In this document: in pieces, positions 53,880-61,576 of the stretch
Numbering within the stretch: position 1 is the first letter of the stretch
How the letters are laid out: each line of letters starts with the position of its first letter
From: Rhodocyclaceae bacterium
Lineage (GTDB): Bacteria; Pseudomonadota; Gammaproteobacteria; Burkholderiales; Rhodocyclaceae
NCBI GenBank assembly: GCA_020445785.1
Contig: JAGRFZ010000043.1
Location: 1 to 63,428, forward strand
DNA length: 63,428 nt
Reading direction: 5' to 3'
Notes under the pieces: model-generated
What the model saw: the letters and a program-made list of their open reading frames with translations, nothing else
What the model was told of the DNA's origin: nothing
Database searches by the model: none
Program-made: the position numbers and the translations under genes

Positions 53880-55994
53880 TCAGGCCGGGCCGTGGGGCCG
53901 GCTGCGGCTGGCGAAGGCGGCGACCGCCGCCAATGCGAGCGCGATCAGTCCGAGCAGGAGATGCCAGCGGCTACCGGCCGCGCCGCGCGGCAGTTCGCCG
54001 AATACCTTGCCGAATTCCCAGCCCTGGGGCAGCCGGTTCGGTATCGCCGCGCTCGTCGAGTCCTGGCCGTCGGCCCGTGCCGGCGTGCGATCGACCGCGA
54101 CGAAGCTGGTGAAGCGGCTGATCAGCCGGTGCTCGATCGCCAACCCGACCACTTCGGCGCGAACCGCGTCCTCGTCGCGGCCGTCGGCGAGCTGGTCCAT
54201 CAGCGCTTCGATCCTGCGCCGCGCCCACAGACTGCCGATGCCCGCGCCTGCACTGGCCTGCGCGAGGGCGACGCGCTGCCGCCACTGCCGTTGGCCGATA
54301 CGGGCGCGGATCTCGATTTCGCCTGCGAGGTCGTCGCTTGCGGCGGCGACGACCACCGGCTCGCCCAGATAGAGATCCGGAATCCGTGTCGGTTGTGCAT
54401 CGACCGCCATGCCGGCGGGCCAGATCACCTCGATGTCCCGCACCAGCGGTGACTCGAGCCGGGTGAACAGGGCGCCCATGCGTTCCTGCAACTGATCGAT
54501 GCCACCGATGTAAGTGAAGCTGCCTCGGCCGAACTGGGCAGCCTTACGCATGAAGAAGCCGTTGGGCGCCGAGCCGATGCCGATCGTGAACAGGCGGCTG
54601 CGGCCGAGGCGTTGGTGGATCAGTTCGAAGAGCTGGCGCTCGTTGCCCACCGCCCCGTCGGTCAGGAACACGATCTGGCGAAGGCGCTCGTCTTCCGGAT
54701 CGAGGTCCCGCAGTGCCAGCGCCAGCGCGCCGTGCATCTCGGTTCCGCCTTGGGCCTCCAGCCGCCGGACCCAATCGAGGGCGAAATCGAGGTTGGCGGC
54801 GCTGGCCCGCAGCGCGGTCGGAAACAGGGCGTGGGCCTCGGAATTGAACGCGATCAGATTGAAGCGATCGTCCGGTCCGAGGCGTCCCAGCCCGAACGCG
54901 AGCGCCGCCCGCGCCTGGCGGATGGACGCGCCCGCCATCGAGCCCGAGGTGTCGACGACGAACACCAGTTCGCGCGGCATGTGCTGCCCGCGCTCGGGCG
55001 CGGCCGGCGGCATCAGCGACAGCACGGTGTAGTGCCGGTCGTCGGCACCAGCCTCGGTGAACAGCGCGACCCTCGGCGTCTCGCCGCCGTCGACCCGCCA
55101 TTCCAGTTCGAAGTCGCGTTCCGCCGGCACCTGGCCGGCGGCCAGCAGTACCTGGGCCCGTCGATCGTCCAGGCGCAACACCTCGACCGGGTGGTGGGCG
55201 CTGCGGATGCCGTCGATCGGCACGCCCGCGTCGATCTGGACGACGATCGCGACCGGGTTCTCCGGGGCCGCGCCGGGCATGGCGACCGGCGCGGCCAAGT
55301 CCCGATCCTCCCCGGGCGGCAGGACGCCGGCCGGCAGGTAGCGCGGGCCCACCACCAGTGGCAGGCGCAGCCGTTGGTGGCCGACGCCGTCGATGGCGCG
55401 GTATTCGATCTGCTGGCGAATCTCCAATTCGACGACGATCCGCTCGTGCGGGCCGATATTGGCGACTCGGCTAGTGAACATGTTCGGTCGCTGTTGTTCG
55501 AGCAGGGCGGCGCGCTGCCCCGCCGCCTTTGCCTGCTGGTAGGTACGCGCCGCCTGTTCCCGCGGTTGGATCTCGGCTTCGATGATGCGCTCGCCGACAC
55601 GCATGCGCATGCGGCTGACCGCGGCGTCGTCCGGCAGCGGGAACAGGTAAATGGCCTCGAACCACCGATCGCTCGGATTCTCGAAGTGCTGTTCGATCCG
55701 CGCATGGGCAATCGGACCGGACACCTGGATGCGGATGTCGGTGTCCACCAGCGGCAGCGATCGTCGGCGACCGTCGGCATCCTGGGCGATGAGCCCGAAT
55801 TGCATGTCGTCGGCTGCCTGCGCCGGGGTCGACAGCAGCAGCACGATGCTGCCGAGGGCGACGGCGACCGCAAAGCCGGTGCAGAACATCAGCACGACGT
55901 AGGCGAGGGCGCCGACGATCTGGCGCCCACGTTCGGGCGGAGTGGATTCGGCGCCGTGGTCGATCGTGGTGGCCGGCATCGCATCGCTGTTCAT
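53880..55994 (-). CDS. Sortase target: VIT and VWA surface protein with atypical sorting signal
   Basis: The protein has 704 residues. A signal or anchor sequence (about 30-60, ending AQAADD) is followed by a VIT domain (about 65-200), a VWA domain with MIDAS DTSGSM (near residue 346) and a C-terminal sorting region: an LPRGA motif at 668-672, a hydrophobic helix and a short basic tail ending SRSRPHGPA. The sorting motif lacks the usual Thr; an LPQGW at 655-659 is a less likely alternative. It matches the known family of marine-type proteobacterial sortase targets. GGGAGAAACC precedes the ATG. Divergent from pdsR. Confidence 0.9.
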   Translation of the reverse strand: MNSDAMPATTIDHGAESTPPERGRQIVGALAYVVLMFCTGFAVAVALGSIVLLLSTPAQAADDMQFGLIAQDADGRRRSLPLVDTDIRIQVSGPIAHARIEQHFENPSDRWFEAIYLFPLPDDAAVSRMRMRVGERIIEAEIQPREQAARTYQQAKAAGQRAALLEQQRPNMFTSRVANIGPHERIVVELEIRQQIEYRAIDGVGHQRLRLPLVVGPRYLPAGVLPPGEDRDLAAPVAMPGAAPENPVAIVVQIDAGVPIDGIRSAHHPVEVLRLDDRRAQVLLAAGQVPAERDFELEWRVDGGETPRVALFTEAGADDRHYTVLSLMPPAAPERGQHMPRELVFVVDTSGSMAGASIRQARAALAFGLGRLGPDDRFNLIAFNSEAHALFPTALRASAANLDFALDWVRRLEAQGGTEMHGALALALRDLDPEDERLRQIVFLTDGAVGNERQLFELIHQRLGRSRLFTIGIGSAPNGFFMRKAAQFGRGSFTYIGGIDQLQERMGALFTRLESPLVRDIEVIWPAGMAVDAQPTRIPDLYLGEPVVVAAASDDLAGEIEIRARIGQRQWRQRVALAQASAGAGIGSLWARRRIEALMDQLADGRDEDAVRAEVVGLAIEHRLISRFTSFVAVDRTPARADGQDSTSAAIPNRLPQGWEFGKVFGELPRGAAGSRWHLLLGLIALALAAVAAFASRSRPHGPA

Positions 55995-56090
55995 GGTTTC
56001 TCCCTGGTGCTTGGCGTGTCGATGGCACCATTGAACGCCCGCGGTCGGGCACGATCGGGCACGCAAGAGGGCAGGCCGGCGATCGAATGT

Positions 56091-56111
56091 GGCAAAAAAA
56101 TGGCTTTTGCC
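56091..56111. repeat. Inverted repeat in the sortase-target/pdsR intergenic region
   Basis: GGCAAAA (56091-56097) and TTTTGCC (56105-56111) flank a 7-bp loop, close to the CCGTGGCC repeats. It could be an operator half-site pair or part of a promoter for the sortase-target gene. Confidence 0.4.
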
Positions 56112-56134
56112 GTGGCCGGCCCGTGGCCGTGGCC
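56110..56134. promoter_or_regulatory. CCGTGGCC direct repeats, candidate PdsR binding site
   Basis: CCGTGGCC occurs at 56110-56117, 56121-56128 and (overlapping) 56127-56134. The first two are 11 bp apart, the usual spacing for tandem binding of OmpR-family regulators such as PdsR. It lies 23-47 bp upstream of pdsR, between pdsR and the divergent target gene. A TATAGT (56143-56148) follows, so repression or activation of pdsR is possible. Confidence 0.4.
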
Positions 56135-56156
56135 GCCGGTGATATAGTCCGCCGCC

Positions 56157-56846
56157 ATGGGAAGACGCATCGCCATCGTCGAAGATGAAGACGCCATCCG
56201 CGCCAACTACGCGGAGGCGCTGACGCGCCAGGGCTACGAAGTCGCCGCCTATGCCGACCGGGTGAGCGCGATGGCCGCTTTTCGCAACCGCCTGCCGGAA
56301 CTGGCGGTAATCGACATCGGGCTCGGCGACGAACCGGAGGGTGGATTCACGCTGTGCGCCGAGCTGCGCGCCCTGTCGGCGCGGCTGCCGATCATCTTCC
56401 TGTCGGCCCGGGATTCGGATTTCGACATCGTCTCGGGCCTGCGCCTCGGTGCCGACGACTACTTGACCAAGGACGTGTCCTTGCCACACCTGCTGGCCCG
56501 CATCGCTGCCCTGTTCCGTCGCATCGAGGCGCTCGCCGACAGCGGCCCGGAGGAGGAGGTGGTCGAGCGCGGCGACCTGCGCCTGGACGCCATGCGGCTG
56601 GTCGCCGAGTGGCAGGGCCGGGCCGTCGGCCTGACCCTGACCGAGTTCTGGATGGTGCATACGCTGGCACGTACGCCGGGCCACGTGAAGAGCCGCGACC
56701 AGTTGATGCAGGACGCGCGGCTGGTGGTCGACGACGGCACCATCACATCCCACATCAAGCGCATCCGGCGAAAGTTCGCCGCCGTGGACGGTGCCTTCGA
56801 TCGCATCGAGAGCGTCTATGGCGTCGGCTACCGCTGGCGCGCCTAG
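56157..56846 (+). CDS. pdsR: PdsR: OmpR-family response regulator of the sortase system
   Basis: The protein has 229 residues. A receiver domain (IVEDEDAIRANY, phospho-site in AVIDIGLGDEPEGG, FLSARD, YLTKDV) is joined to a winged-helix DNA-binding domain (LTLTEFWMVHTL, SRDQLM, TSHIKRIRRKF, VYGVGYRW). It matches the dedicated sortase-system regulator in position and in its characteristic GDEPEGGFTLC stretch. The -10-like TATAGT ends 8 bp before the ATG, so the transcript may have almost no leader. It is followed 10 bp later by its kinase. Confidence 0.9.
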   Translation: MGRRIAIVEDEDAIRANYAEALTRQGYEVAAYADRVSAMAAFRNRLPELAVIDIGLGDEPEGGFTLCAELRALSARLPIIFLSARDSDFDIVSGLRLGADDYLTKDVSLPHLLARIAALFRRIEALADSGPEEEVVERGDLRLDAMRLVAEWQGRAVGLTLTEFWMVHTLARTPGHVKSRDQLMQDARLVVDDGTITSHIKRIRRKFAAVDGAFDRIESVYGVGYRWRA

Positions 56847-56856
56847 CGTCCCGGCC

Positions 56857-58446
56857 ATGCCTCGCATCACGCTGCGCGTCAAGCTCGCGCTGCTCTCGCT
56901 GGTATTGTTGGCACTGCCTTGGCTCGGCGTCCGCTACGTCCAGGAGATGGAGCGCTTCCTGCTCGAGTCGCAGCGGGAATCGGCGCTGGCGCTGGCGCGC
57001 GCAGTGGCGACTGCATTGCACGACCGGCCCGAGATGTTCAGCCTGCCGGGCGGCCTCGCCGCAGACGCCTCGGTCGCGCCCGGCGAGGCCTTGCTCGACC
57101 TCGGATTCGGCCTCAGGCCGAGCGCCGGGCCGGCGGCGGTGCAGGGCATCCTGCAGGGCCTGGAGCGCAGCACCTCGCGGATCTGGGTCGCCGACCGCGA
57201 ATTGCGGGTGATCGCCCGCAGCGGACGGCTGGTGGCGGCGCCGCAGCCGCAGGCTCCGGTGGGCTGGTGGCAGGGTCTGTGGCGCAGCCTGATCGCTCGG
57301 CTGTTGCCGCCTCCGCGCCAGGAGTACATCGCCCGCGTCGAACAGGAGCCGCTGACCCGTGGCGTGGATCTCAGCAATGCGTTTCTCGGCCTGCCTGCGG
57401 TGTCGGTGCGCAGCACCGGCGATCGTCGCCCGAGCATCATCTCGGCGGCCCATCCGGTGTGGGTCGGCGACCAGGTGCGAGGCGCCGTGGTGGTCGAGGA
57501 GACCACCCACTCCATCCTCAGCCTGCGCAATCGCGCGTTGGAGCGGCTGGCGATGCTGACCCTCGGCGCACTCGGACTGACCGCGCTGCTGCTGATCGGT
57601 TTTGCCACCCGTCTGTCGTGGCGGATCCGCCGACTGCGCGACGAGACCGAGGGGGCGATCGATGCCAGCGGGCGCATCACCAATATCTCTGCGGCGTCCA
57701 GGGCGGGCGACGAGGTCGGCGACCTTTCCCGCAGCATCTCGCGGCTGCTTGCTCGCATCGGGCGTCACCACGGCTATCTCGAAAGCATGGCGAGTCGACT
57801 TTCGCACGAGCTGCGCACGCCGATCGCGGTGGTGCGCTCCTCGCTCGAGAACCTGCACATGGAGCCGCTGCCGGAGAGCGCGAAGACCTATATCGGGCGG
57901 GCCGAGGCCGGCGTCGGACGGCTGTCGCGGATTCTCTCGCGGATGTCGGAAGCCAATCGCATGGAGCAGAGTCTGGCGACCACCGAAGTCGAGCGCTTCG
58001 ACCTTGGTCGGCTCGTCGACGAGTGCACCAGCGGCTACCGGACGGCCCGTGCCGGGCGCATCTTCGAGGCGCAGGTGCCCCGCCACCCGGTGTGGATCCG
58101 CGGGGCGCCGGACCTGGCCGCCCAGATGCTCGACAAGCTGGTGGAGAATGCCGCCGATTTCGCCGTCGAGGGTACGCCGATCCGCATCGCCCTGCGATTC
58201 GACGGCGAATCCCATACCGTGCTGGCGGTGGAGAATCGCGGCCCGACGATTCCCGAGGAACTGCGTGCGCGGCTGTTCGATTCGATGGTTTCGGGTCGCA
58301 CCGGCGAGGCGGGCGATACGCCGCACCTCGGGCTGGGACTCTATGTCGCCCGCATCATTGCGGGCTTCCATGGCGGCGAACTGTCGGCCGCCAATCTGGC
58401 GGATGGTGGCGGCGTGCGCTTCGCCGCGCGGATGCCTTGCGCCTGA
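56857..58446 (+). CDS. pdsS: PdsS: sensor histidine kinase of the sortase system
   Basis: The protein has 529 residues. TM1 (about 7-25), a large periplasmic sensor domain, TM2 (about 230-250) and HAMP lead to the dimerisation helix with H317 (SHELRTPIAVVRSS) and the ATPase domain (N-box LVENAADFAVEG; GLGLYVARIIAGFHGG). It fits the dedicated proteobacterial sortase-system kinase. The signal sensed is unknown; the neighbouring sortase and its target suggest envelope state. The usual OmpA-like partner PdsO is not present in this window. Confidence 0.9.
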   Translation: MPRITLRVKLALLSLVLLALPWLGVRYVQEMERFLLESQRESALALARAVATALHDRPEMFSLPGGLAADASVAPGEALLDLGFGLRPSAGPAAVQGILQGLERSTSRIWVADRELRVIARSGRLVAAPQPQAPVGWWQGLWRSLIARLLPPPRQEYIARVEQEPLTRGVDLSNAFLGLPAVSVRSTGDRRPSIISAAHPVWVGDQVRGAVVVEETTHSILSLRNRALERLAMLTLGALGLTALLLIGFATRLSWRIRRLRDETEGAIDASGRITNISAASRAGDEVGDLSRSISRLLARIGRHHGYLESMASRLSHELRTPIAVVRSSLENLHMEPLPESAKTYIGRAEAGVGRLSRILSRMSEANRMEQSLATTEVERFDLGRLVDECTSGYRTARAGRIFEAQVPRHPVWIRGAPDLAAQMLDKLVENAADFAVEGTPIRIALRFDGESHTVLAVENRGPTIPEELRARLFDSMVSGRTGEAGDTPHLGLGLYVARIIAGFHGGELSAANLADGGGVRFAARMPCA

Positions 58447-58474
58447 CCGAATTCGATTGCCCTGGGAGGAATGC

Positions 58475-58699
58475 ATGAAAATGACCCCGATCGACGTCGC
58501 CGCTGCGACGATGCGCTGTACGGCATGCCTGACCGAGTTTCGCCCCCATGAAGGGGGGCGTTGCGCCGGCTGCGGCCGCCCCCTGTGCCGGGTGCACGGC
58601 GGATCACGCGCAGGCGCCTGCGCTTGCGCCCACTGCCAGCGGGCAGCCCAGGCCCGTTCCGACGCGGGTGGCGTCCCGGTGATGCCGCGGGCGGCCTGA
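58475..58699 (+). CDS. Small cysteine-rich zinc-finger-like protein
   Basis: The protein has 74 residues with four CxxC-type cysteine pairs or near-pairs: CTAC near residue 15, CAGC near 30 followed by CRVH, then CACAHC near 50. This looks like a treble-clef or FYVE-like zinc-binding fold, but I cannot name a family. GGGAGGA precedes the ATG by five bases, a strong site. It lies 28 bp after pdsS on the same strand and may be co-transcribed; a role in the sortase system is speculative. Confidence 0.65.
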   Translation: MKMTPIDVAAATMRCTACLTEFRPHEGGRCAGCGRPLCRVHGGSRAGACACAHCQRAAQARSDAGGVPVMPRAA

Positions 58700-58748
58700 G
58701 GCGCTCGGCGGCATCGGTCGTCGCGCGCCGGGCCGATGCGGCGCACGG

Positions 58749-59210
58749 CTATCCCCCGGCGCGACTGCCCTGGGCTTCGAACAGCGCGGCGACGTCCGCC
58801 AGGCCGAGGGTCGCGATCGTTCCGAGGTGTTCGTCGAGGACGTCGAACAGTACGCCGTTGCTGCTGCCGCGGGTGTTGTAGAGCACCAGCGCCCCGTGCG
58901 CGCCGCCGCCTTCACTGTGGGGCGGCGCGTCGGCAGGCGAGACGGCGTAGCTGCCTGCGGGCCGGACTTCCTTGAGGTTGCCGTCGGGCTCGAAAATGCG
59001 ATGCTCGCCCTGGATCACGAAGGTTCGCGTCTCGGAGCGATGGCGGTGGAGGAAGATGCGCTGCTCGGGCGCGTAGCGGATGATGAAGTCGGCAATCTCG
59101 CGCTCGGCATCCACCGCCAGAACGTTGTAGTGGAAATGCTCGAAATCGCCGAGGTGGTGCCAGGCGATGTGCCGGTCGAAGCGCTCGAGATCGGTGGTGG
59201 TCGTCGCCAT
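58749..59210 (-). CDS. Cupin-domain protein
   Basis: The protein has 153 residues. The cupin metal motif HRHRSETRTFVIQGEH (about 55-72) and a second motif near SPADAPPHSE are present, as in single-domain cupins of the ChrR/anti-sigma C-terminal type or small dioxygenase-like proteins. The N-terminus is not the zinc-binding anti-sigma domain, so ChrR is excluded. The ATG was chosen for family length; in-frame codons upstream are Arg-rich. Function unknown. Confidence 0.75.
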   Translation of the reverse strand: MATTTTDLERFDRHIAWHHLGDFEHFHYNVLAVDAEREIADFIIRYAPEQRIFLHRHRSETRTFVIQGEHRIFEPDGNLKEVRPAGSYAVSPADAPPHSEGGGAHGALVLYNTRGSSNGVLFDVLDEHLGTIATLGLADVAALFEAQGSRAGG

Positions 59211-59272
59211 GTCGGGTCTCCCGGGTGATCGGAGTTCCAGCATCGGCCCCAACCGGCCGTCGCGACAGGGCA

Positions 59273-59293
59273 GCCGGCCCGTGGCGGGCCGGC
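59273..59293. terminator. Hairpin near the 3' end of the antiporter gene
   Basis: An 8-bp perfect stem (GCCGGCCC 59273-59280 with GGGCCGGC 59286-59293) lies 17 bp beyond the antiporter stop on the minus strand. No T tract follows on that strand, so termination would need Rho or the hairpin may only protect the mRNA end. Confidence 0.35.
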
Positions 59294-59309
59294 AAATTGC
59301 CCGCATGCC

Positions 59310-60596
59310 TCAGGGATGACCGTCGGCGGTGGCGTTCGCCGGGTTGGAGAGGCCGAGACGGCGCATCAGCGGCGCCAGCGTGGTCGCCTGCACGAGAATG
59401 CTGAACAGCACCACGACGTAGGTCGCCCACACGATCAGTTCCTTCTCCGCACCGGTCGGCAGCGACAGCGCCAGCGCGATCGAGATACCGCCGCGCAGCC
59501 CGCCCCAGGTCATGACGCTGATGGTGTGGGCCTGATCGCGCTCCGGCAGCATGCGCTGCATCGTACGCATCGGTACGCCGACGCTGATCCAGCGCGCCAG
59601 CAGCACCATCGGCACCATGACGATGCCGGCGATCAGGTGAACCGGCTGGAACGCCAGCGCCAGCAGTTCGAGACCGATCAACCCGAACAGCAGCAGGTTG
59701 AGGATCTCGTCCACCAATTGCCAGAAGGGAAAGAGGTGGGCCTGGGTGCGTTCGGACAGGGCCTTGCCGGGGCCGAGGTTGCCGATCACCAGGCCGGCGG
59801 CGACGACATAGAGCGGGGCCGACAGGTGCAACGACTCGGCGAGGGAATAGCCGGCGGTGACGATCGCCAGGGTCAGCATGATCTCGACCGCATAGCTGTC
59901 GATGCGACGAAGCATCGCCAGCGCCAGCGCCCCGATGGCCAGACCGAACAGGATGCCGCCGCCGGCCTCGAGCGCGAACATGCCGAGGATCCCGCCGGCG
60001 CTGGCCTCGCCCTCGCCGGTGGCCAGTCCCAGCAACACCATGAAGACGACGACGCCGGTGCCGTCGTTGAACAAGCTCTCTCCGGTGATGCGCGATTCCA
60101 GCTTCTTGGAGGCGCCGACCAGCTTGAGAATGCCGAGCACCGCGATCGGGTCGGTGGGCGAGATCAGGGCACCGAACAGCAGGCAGTGGATCGGCGACAG
60201 GCCAACCCCGGCCAGCGACGACAGGCCGTAGGCGATGCCGCCGACGAGAAAGGTCGAGGCCAGTACGCCGACCGTGGCCAACGCGATGATCGGCAGGCGT
60301 TCGGCCCGCAGGTTGGCCAGGTTCACGTGCAGGCTGCCCGCGAACAACAGCGCACTGAGCATGCCGTGGAACACCACCTCCGGGAAGTCGATGTGCTCGA
60401 TCAGCGCGGCGGCCGTCGCGGTCAGTTCGGGCACGGCGCCGCCGGCAAGCAGCAGCAGCACCGAGAAGAGCAGGCCCACCGCGGTGATGCCGATGACGTC
60501 CGGCAGCCGCAGGAAGCGGGTGTTGAGGAAGCCGAACAGGGCCGACAGAGCGATCAGGAGGCCGATCAGTTCGAACAGCGACGGGGCAGCGTTCAT
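59310..60596 (-). CDS. Na+/H+ antiporter, CPA1 (NhaP-like)
   Basis: This 428-residue protein has about twelve hydrophobic segments. The CPA1 signature SPTDPIAVLGIL, the ESLFNDGTGVVVF motif with the ion-binding Asp, and a late MTWGGLRGGISIALALSLP match NhaP-type exchangers that swap Na+ or K+ for H+ at the inner membrane. It lacks the long cytosolic C-terminal tail of some NhaP proteins. Single-gene unit by appearance, ending near a hairpin. Confidence 0.93.
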   Translation of the reverse strand: MNAAPSLFELIGLLIALSALFGFLNTRFLRLPDVIGITAVGLLFSVLLLLAGGAVPELTATAAALIEHIDFPEVVFHGMLSALLFAGSLHVNLANLRAERLPIIALATVGVLASTFLVGGIAYGLSSLAGVGLSPIHCLLFGALISPTDPIAVLGILKLVGASKKLESRITGESLFNDGTGVVVFMVLLGLATGEGEASAGGILGMFALEAGGGILFGLAIGALALAMLRRIDSYAVEIMLTLAIVTAGYSLAESLHLSAPLYVVAAGLVIGNLGPGKALSERTQAHLFPFWQLVDEILNLLLFGLIGLELLALAFQPVHLIAGIVMVPMVLLARWISVGVPMRTMQRMLPERDQAHTISVMTWGGLRGGISIALALSLPTGAEKELIVWATYVVVLFSILVQATTLAPLMRRLGLSNPANATADGHP

Positions 60597-60653
60597 GACG
60601 AATCCATGGAAGCGGGGACTCGATGATACCGGCCTCGCTGCCGGCGGCGCCGA

Positions 60654-61493
60654 CTACGGCAGCTTGTGGGTGAAGCAGCCCTTGGACGCGACCTCCGATT
60701 CCTTGCGGCCGACCTCGTCGGTGCGCGTGTCCGAGTCGGTCTCCATGGCGGTGCGGAAGTCGGCGATGGCCTTCTTGAAGTCGGCCACCTGGCTGTTGTA
60801 GTCGTCGGGCGTCATGCCGATGAACAGGGTCGGCGGATTCGGCAGTATTTTCTGGTCCAGATAGTTGGCGTAGTCGACCTGATGGCAGTTCTCATGGAAA
60901 CCCAGCGTGACGTCGCCGGCCGAGACGTCGCTCGGCGTGGTGCCGCGACCGTAGCAGGATAGGTCGGTCGCCTTGCCGTCGGTACCGTACTTGGTCTGGA
61001 TCGAGATCGTGCCTTTCCAGGTGAGCTTGCCCTTGAACTTGGTGATCTTGCCGTCTTCCGAATCGAAGGCGGGGGCCGACATCGCCGGCCACGTGAAGTC
61101 GGTGTGGGCACCGTTGGCCGGGCCGCCGCCGCCGTCGGCCACGACTTCGGCGTCGATGAGGACGTCCACGTGATCCTCCTCGACCTTGAGTTGCTCGCCG
61201 AGCGAGCGGACATTGGTGGCGGGGGGCGCATTCGGCGCCTTCGGCTTGGCTGCCGGCACTTCGTCGCCGCCACCGCTGGGCAACGGACCCGGCTGCTCCG
61301 GGTCGGGCCGGCCGGACCGCAGATCCCGGTTCTCGGCGTCGTTGCCGAAGCCGCCGCCGCCGGCGTCGAAATAGCCGGGTCCGCCGACGCCTTGCGGCGC
61401 ATCCGGGTGGGCGACGCTTCCGTCCCAGCCGATCCAGTCGCTGCCGATGCGGCTGGCCCGGCCGGCCTTGCCCCCATTGCCGTGTCGATCCAT
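60654..61493 (-). CDS. Unrecognised protein with HExxH motif
   Basis: The protein has 279 residues. The N-terminal 95 residues are low-complexity (Gly-, Asp- and Pro-rich) with no signal peptide. The C-terminal part has beta-rich segments and H200-E201-x2-H204 (GFHENCHQVDY), a zinc-metallopeptidase-like motif, with Asp/Glu residues downstream that could supply the third ligand. I do not recognise the family. The four cysteines are few and unpaired, so it is probably cytosolic or exported by a non-Sec route. It is flanked by the antiporter and the NAD-GDH genes on the same strand without clear operon links. Confidence 0.7.
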   Translation of the reverse strand: MDRHGNGGKAGRASRIGSDWIGWDGSVAHPDAPQGVGGPGYFDAGGGGFGNDAENRDLRSGRPDPEQPGPLPSGGGDEVPAAKPKAPNAPPATNVRSLGEQLKVEEDHVDVLIDAEVVADGGGGPANGAHTDFTWPAMSAPAFDSEDGKITKFKGKLTWKGTISIQTKYGTDGKATDLSCYGRGTTPSDVSAGDVTLGFHENCHQVDYANYLDQKILPNPPTLFIGMTPDDYNSQVADFKKAIADFRTAMETDSDTRTDEVGRKESEVASKGCFTHKLP

Positions 61494-61576
61494 CCTTCGC
61501 GTCCTCCGCTTGCTCCGTTCGATGGTGACGCCGGCGTGGCGCCACCCGTCGATTTCGCGCCGTCGGCGCGATCGCG

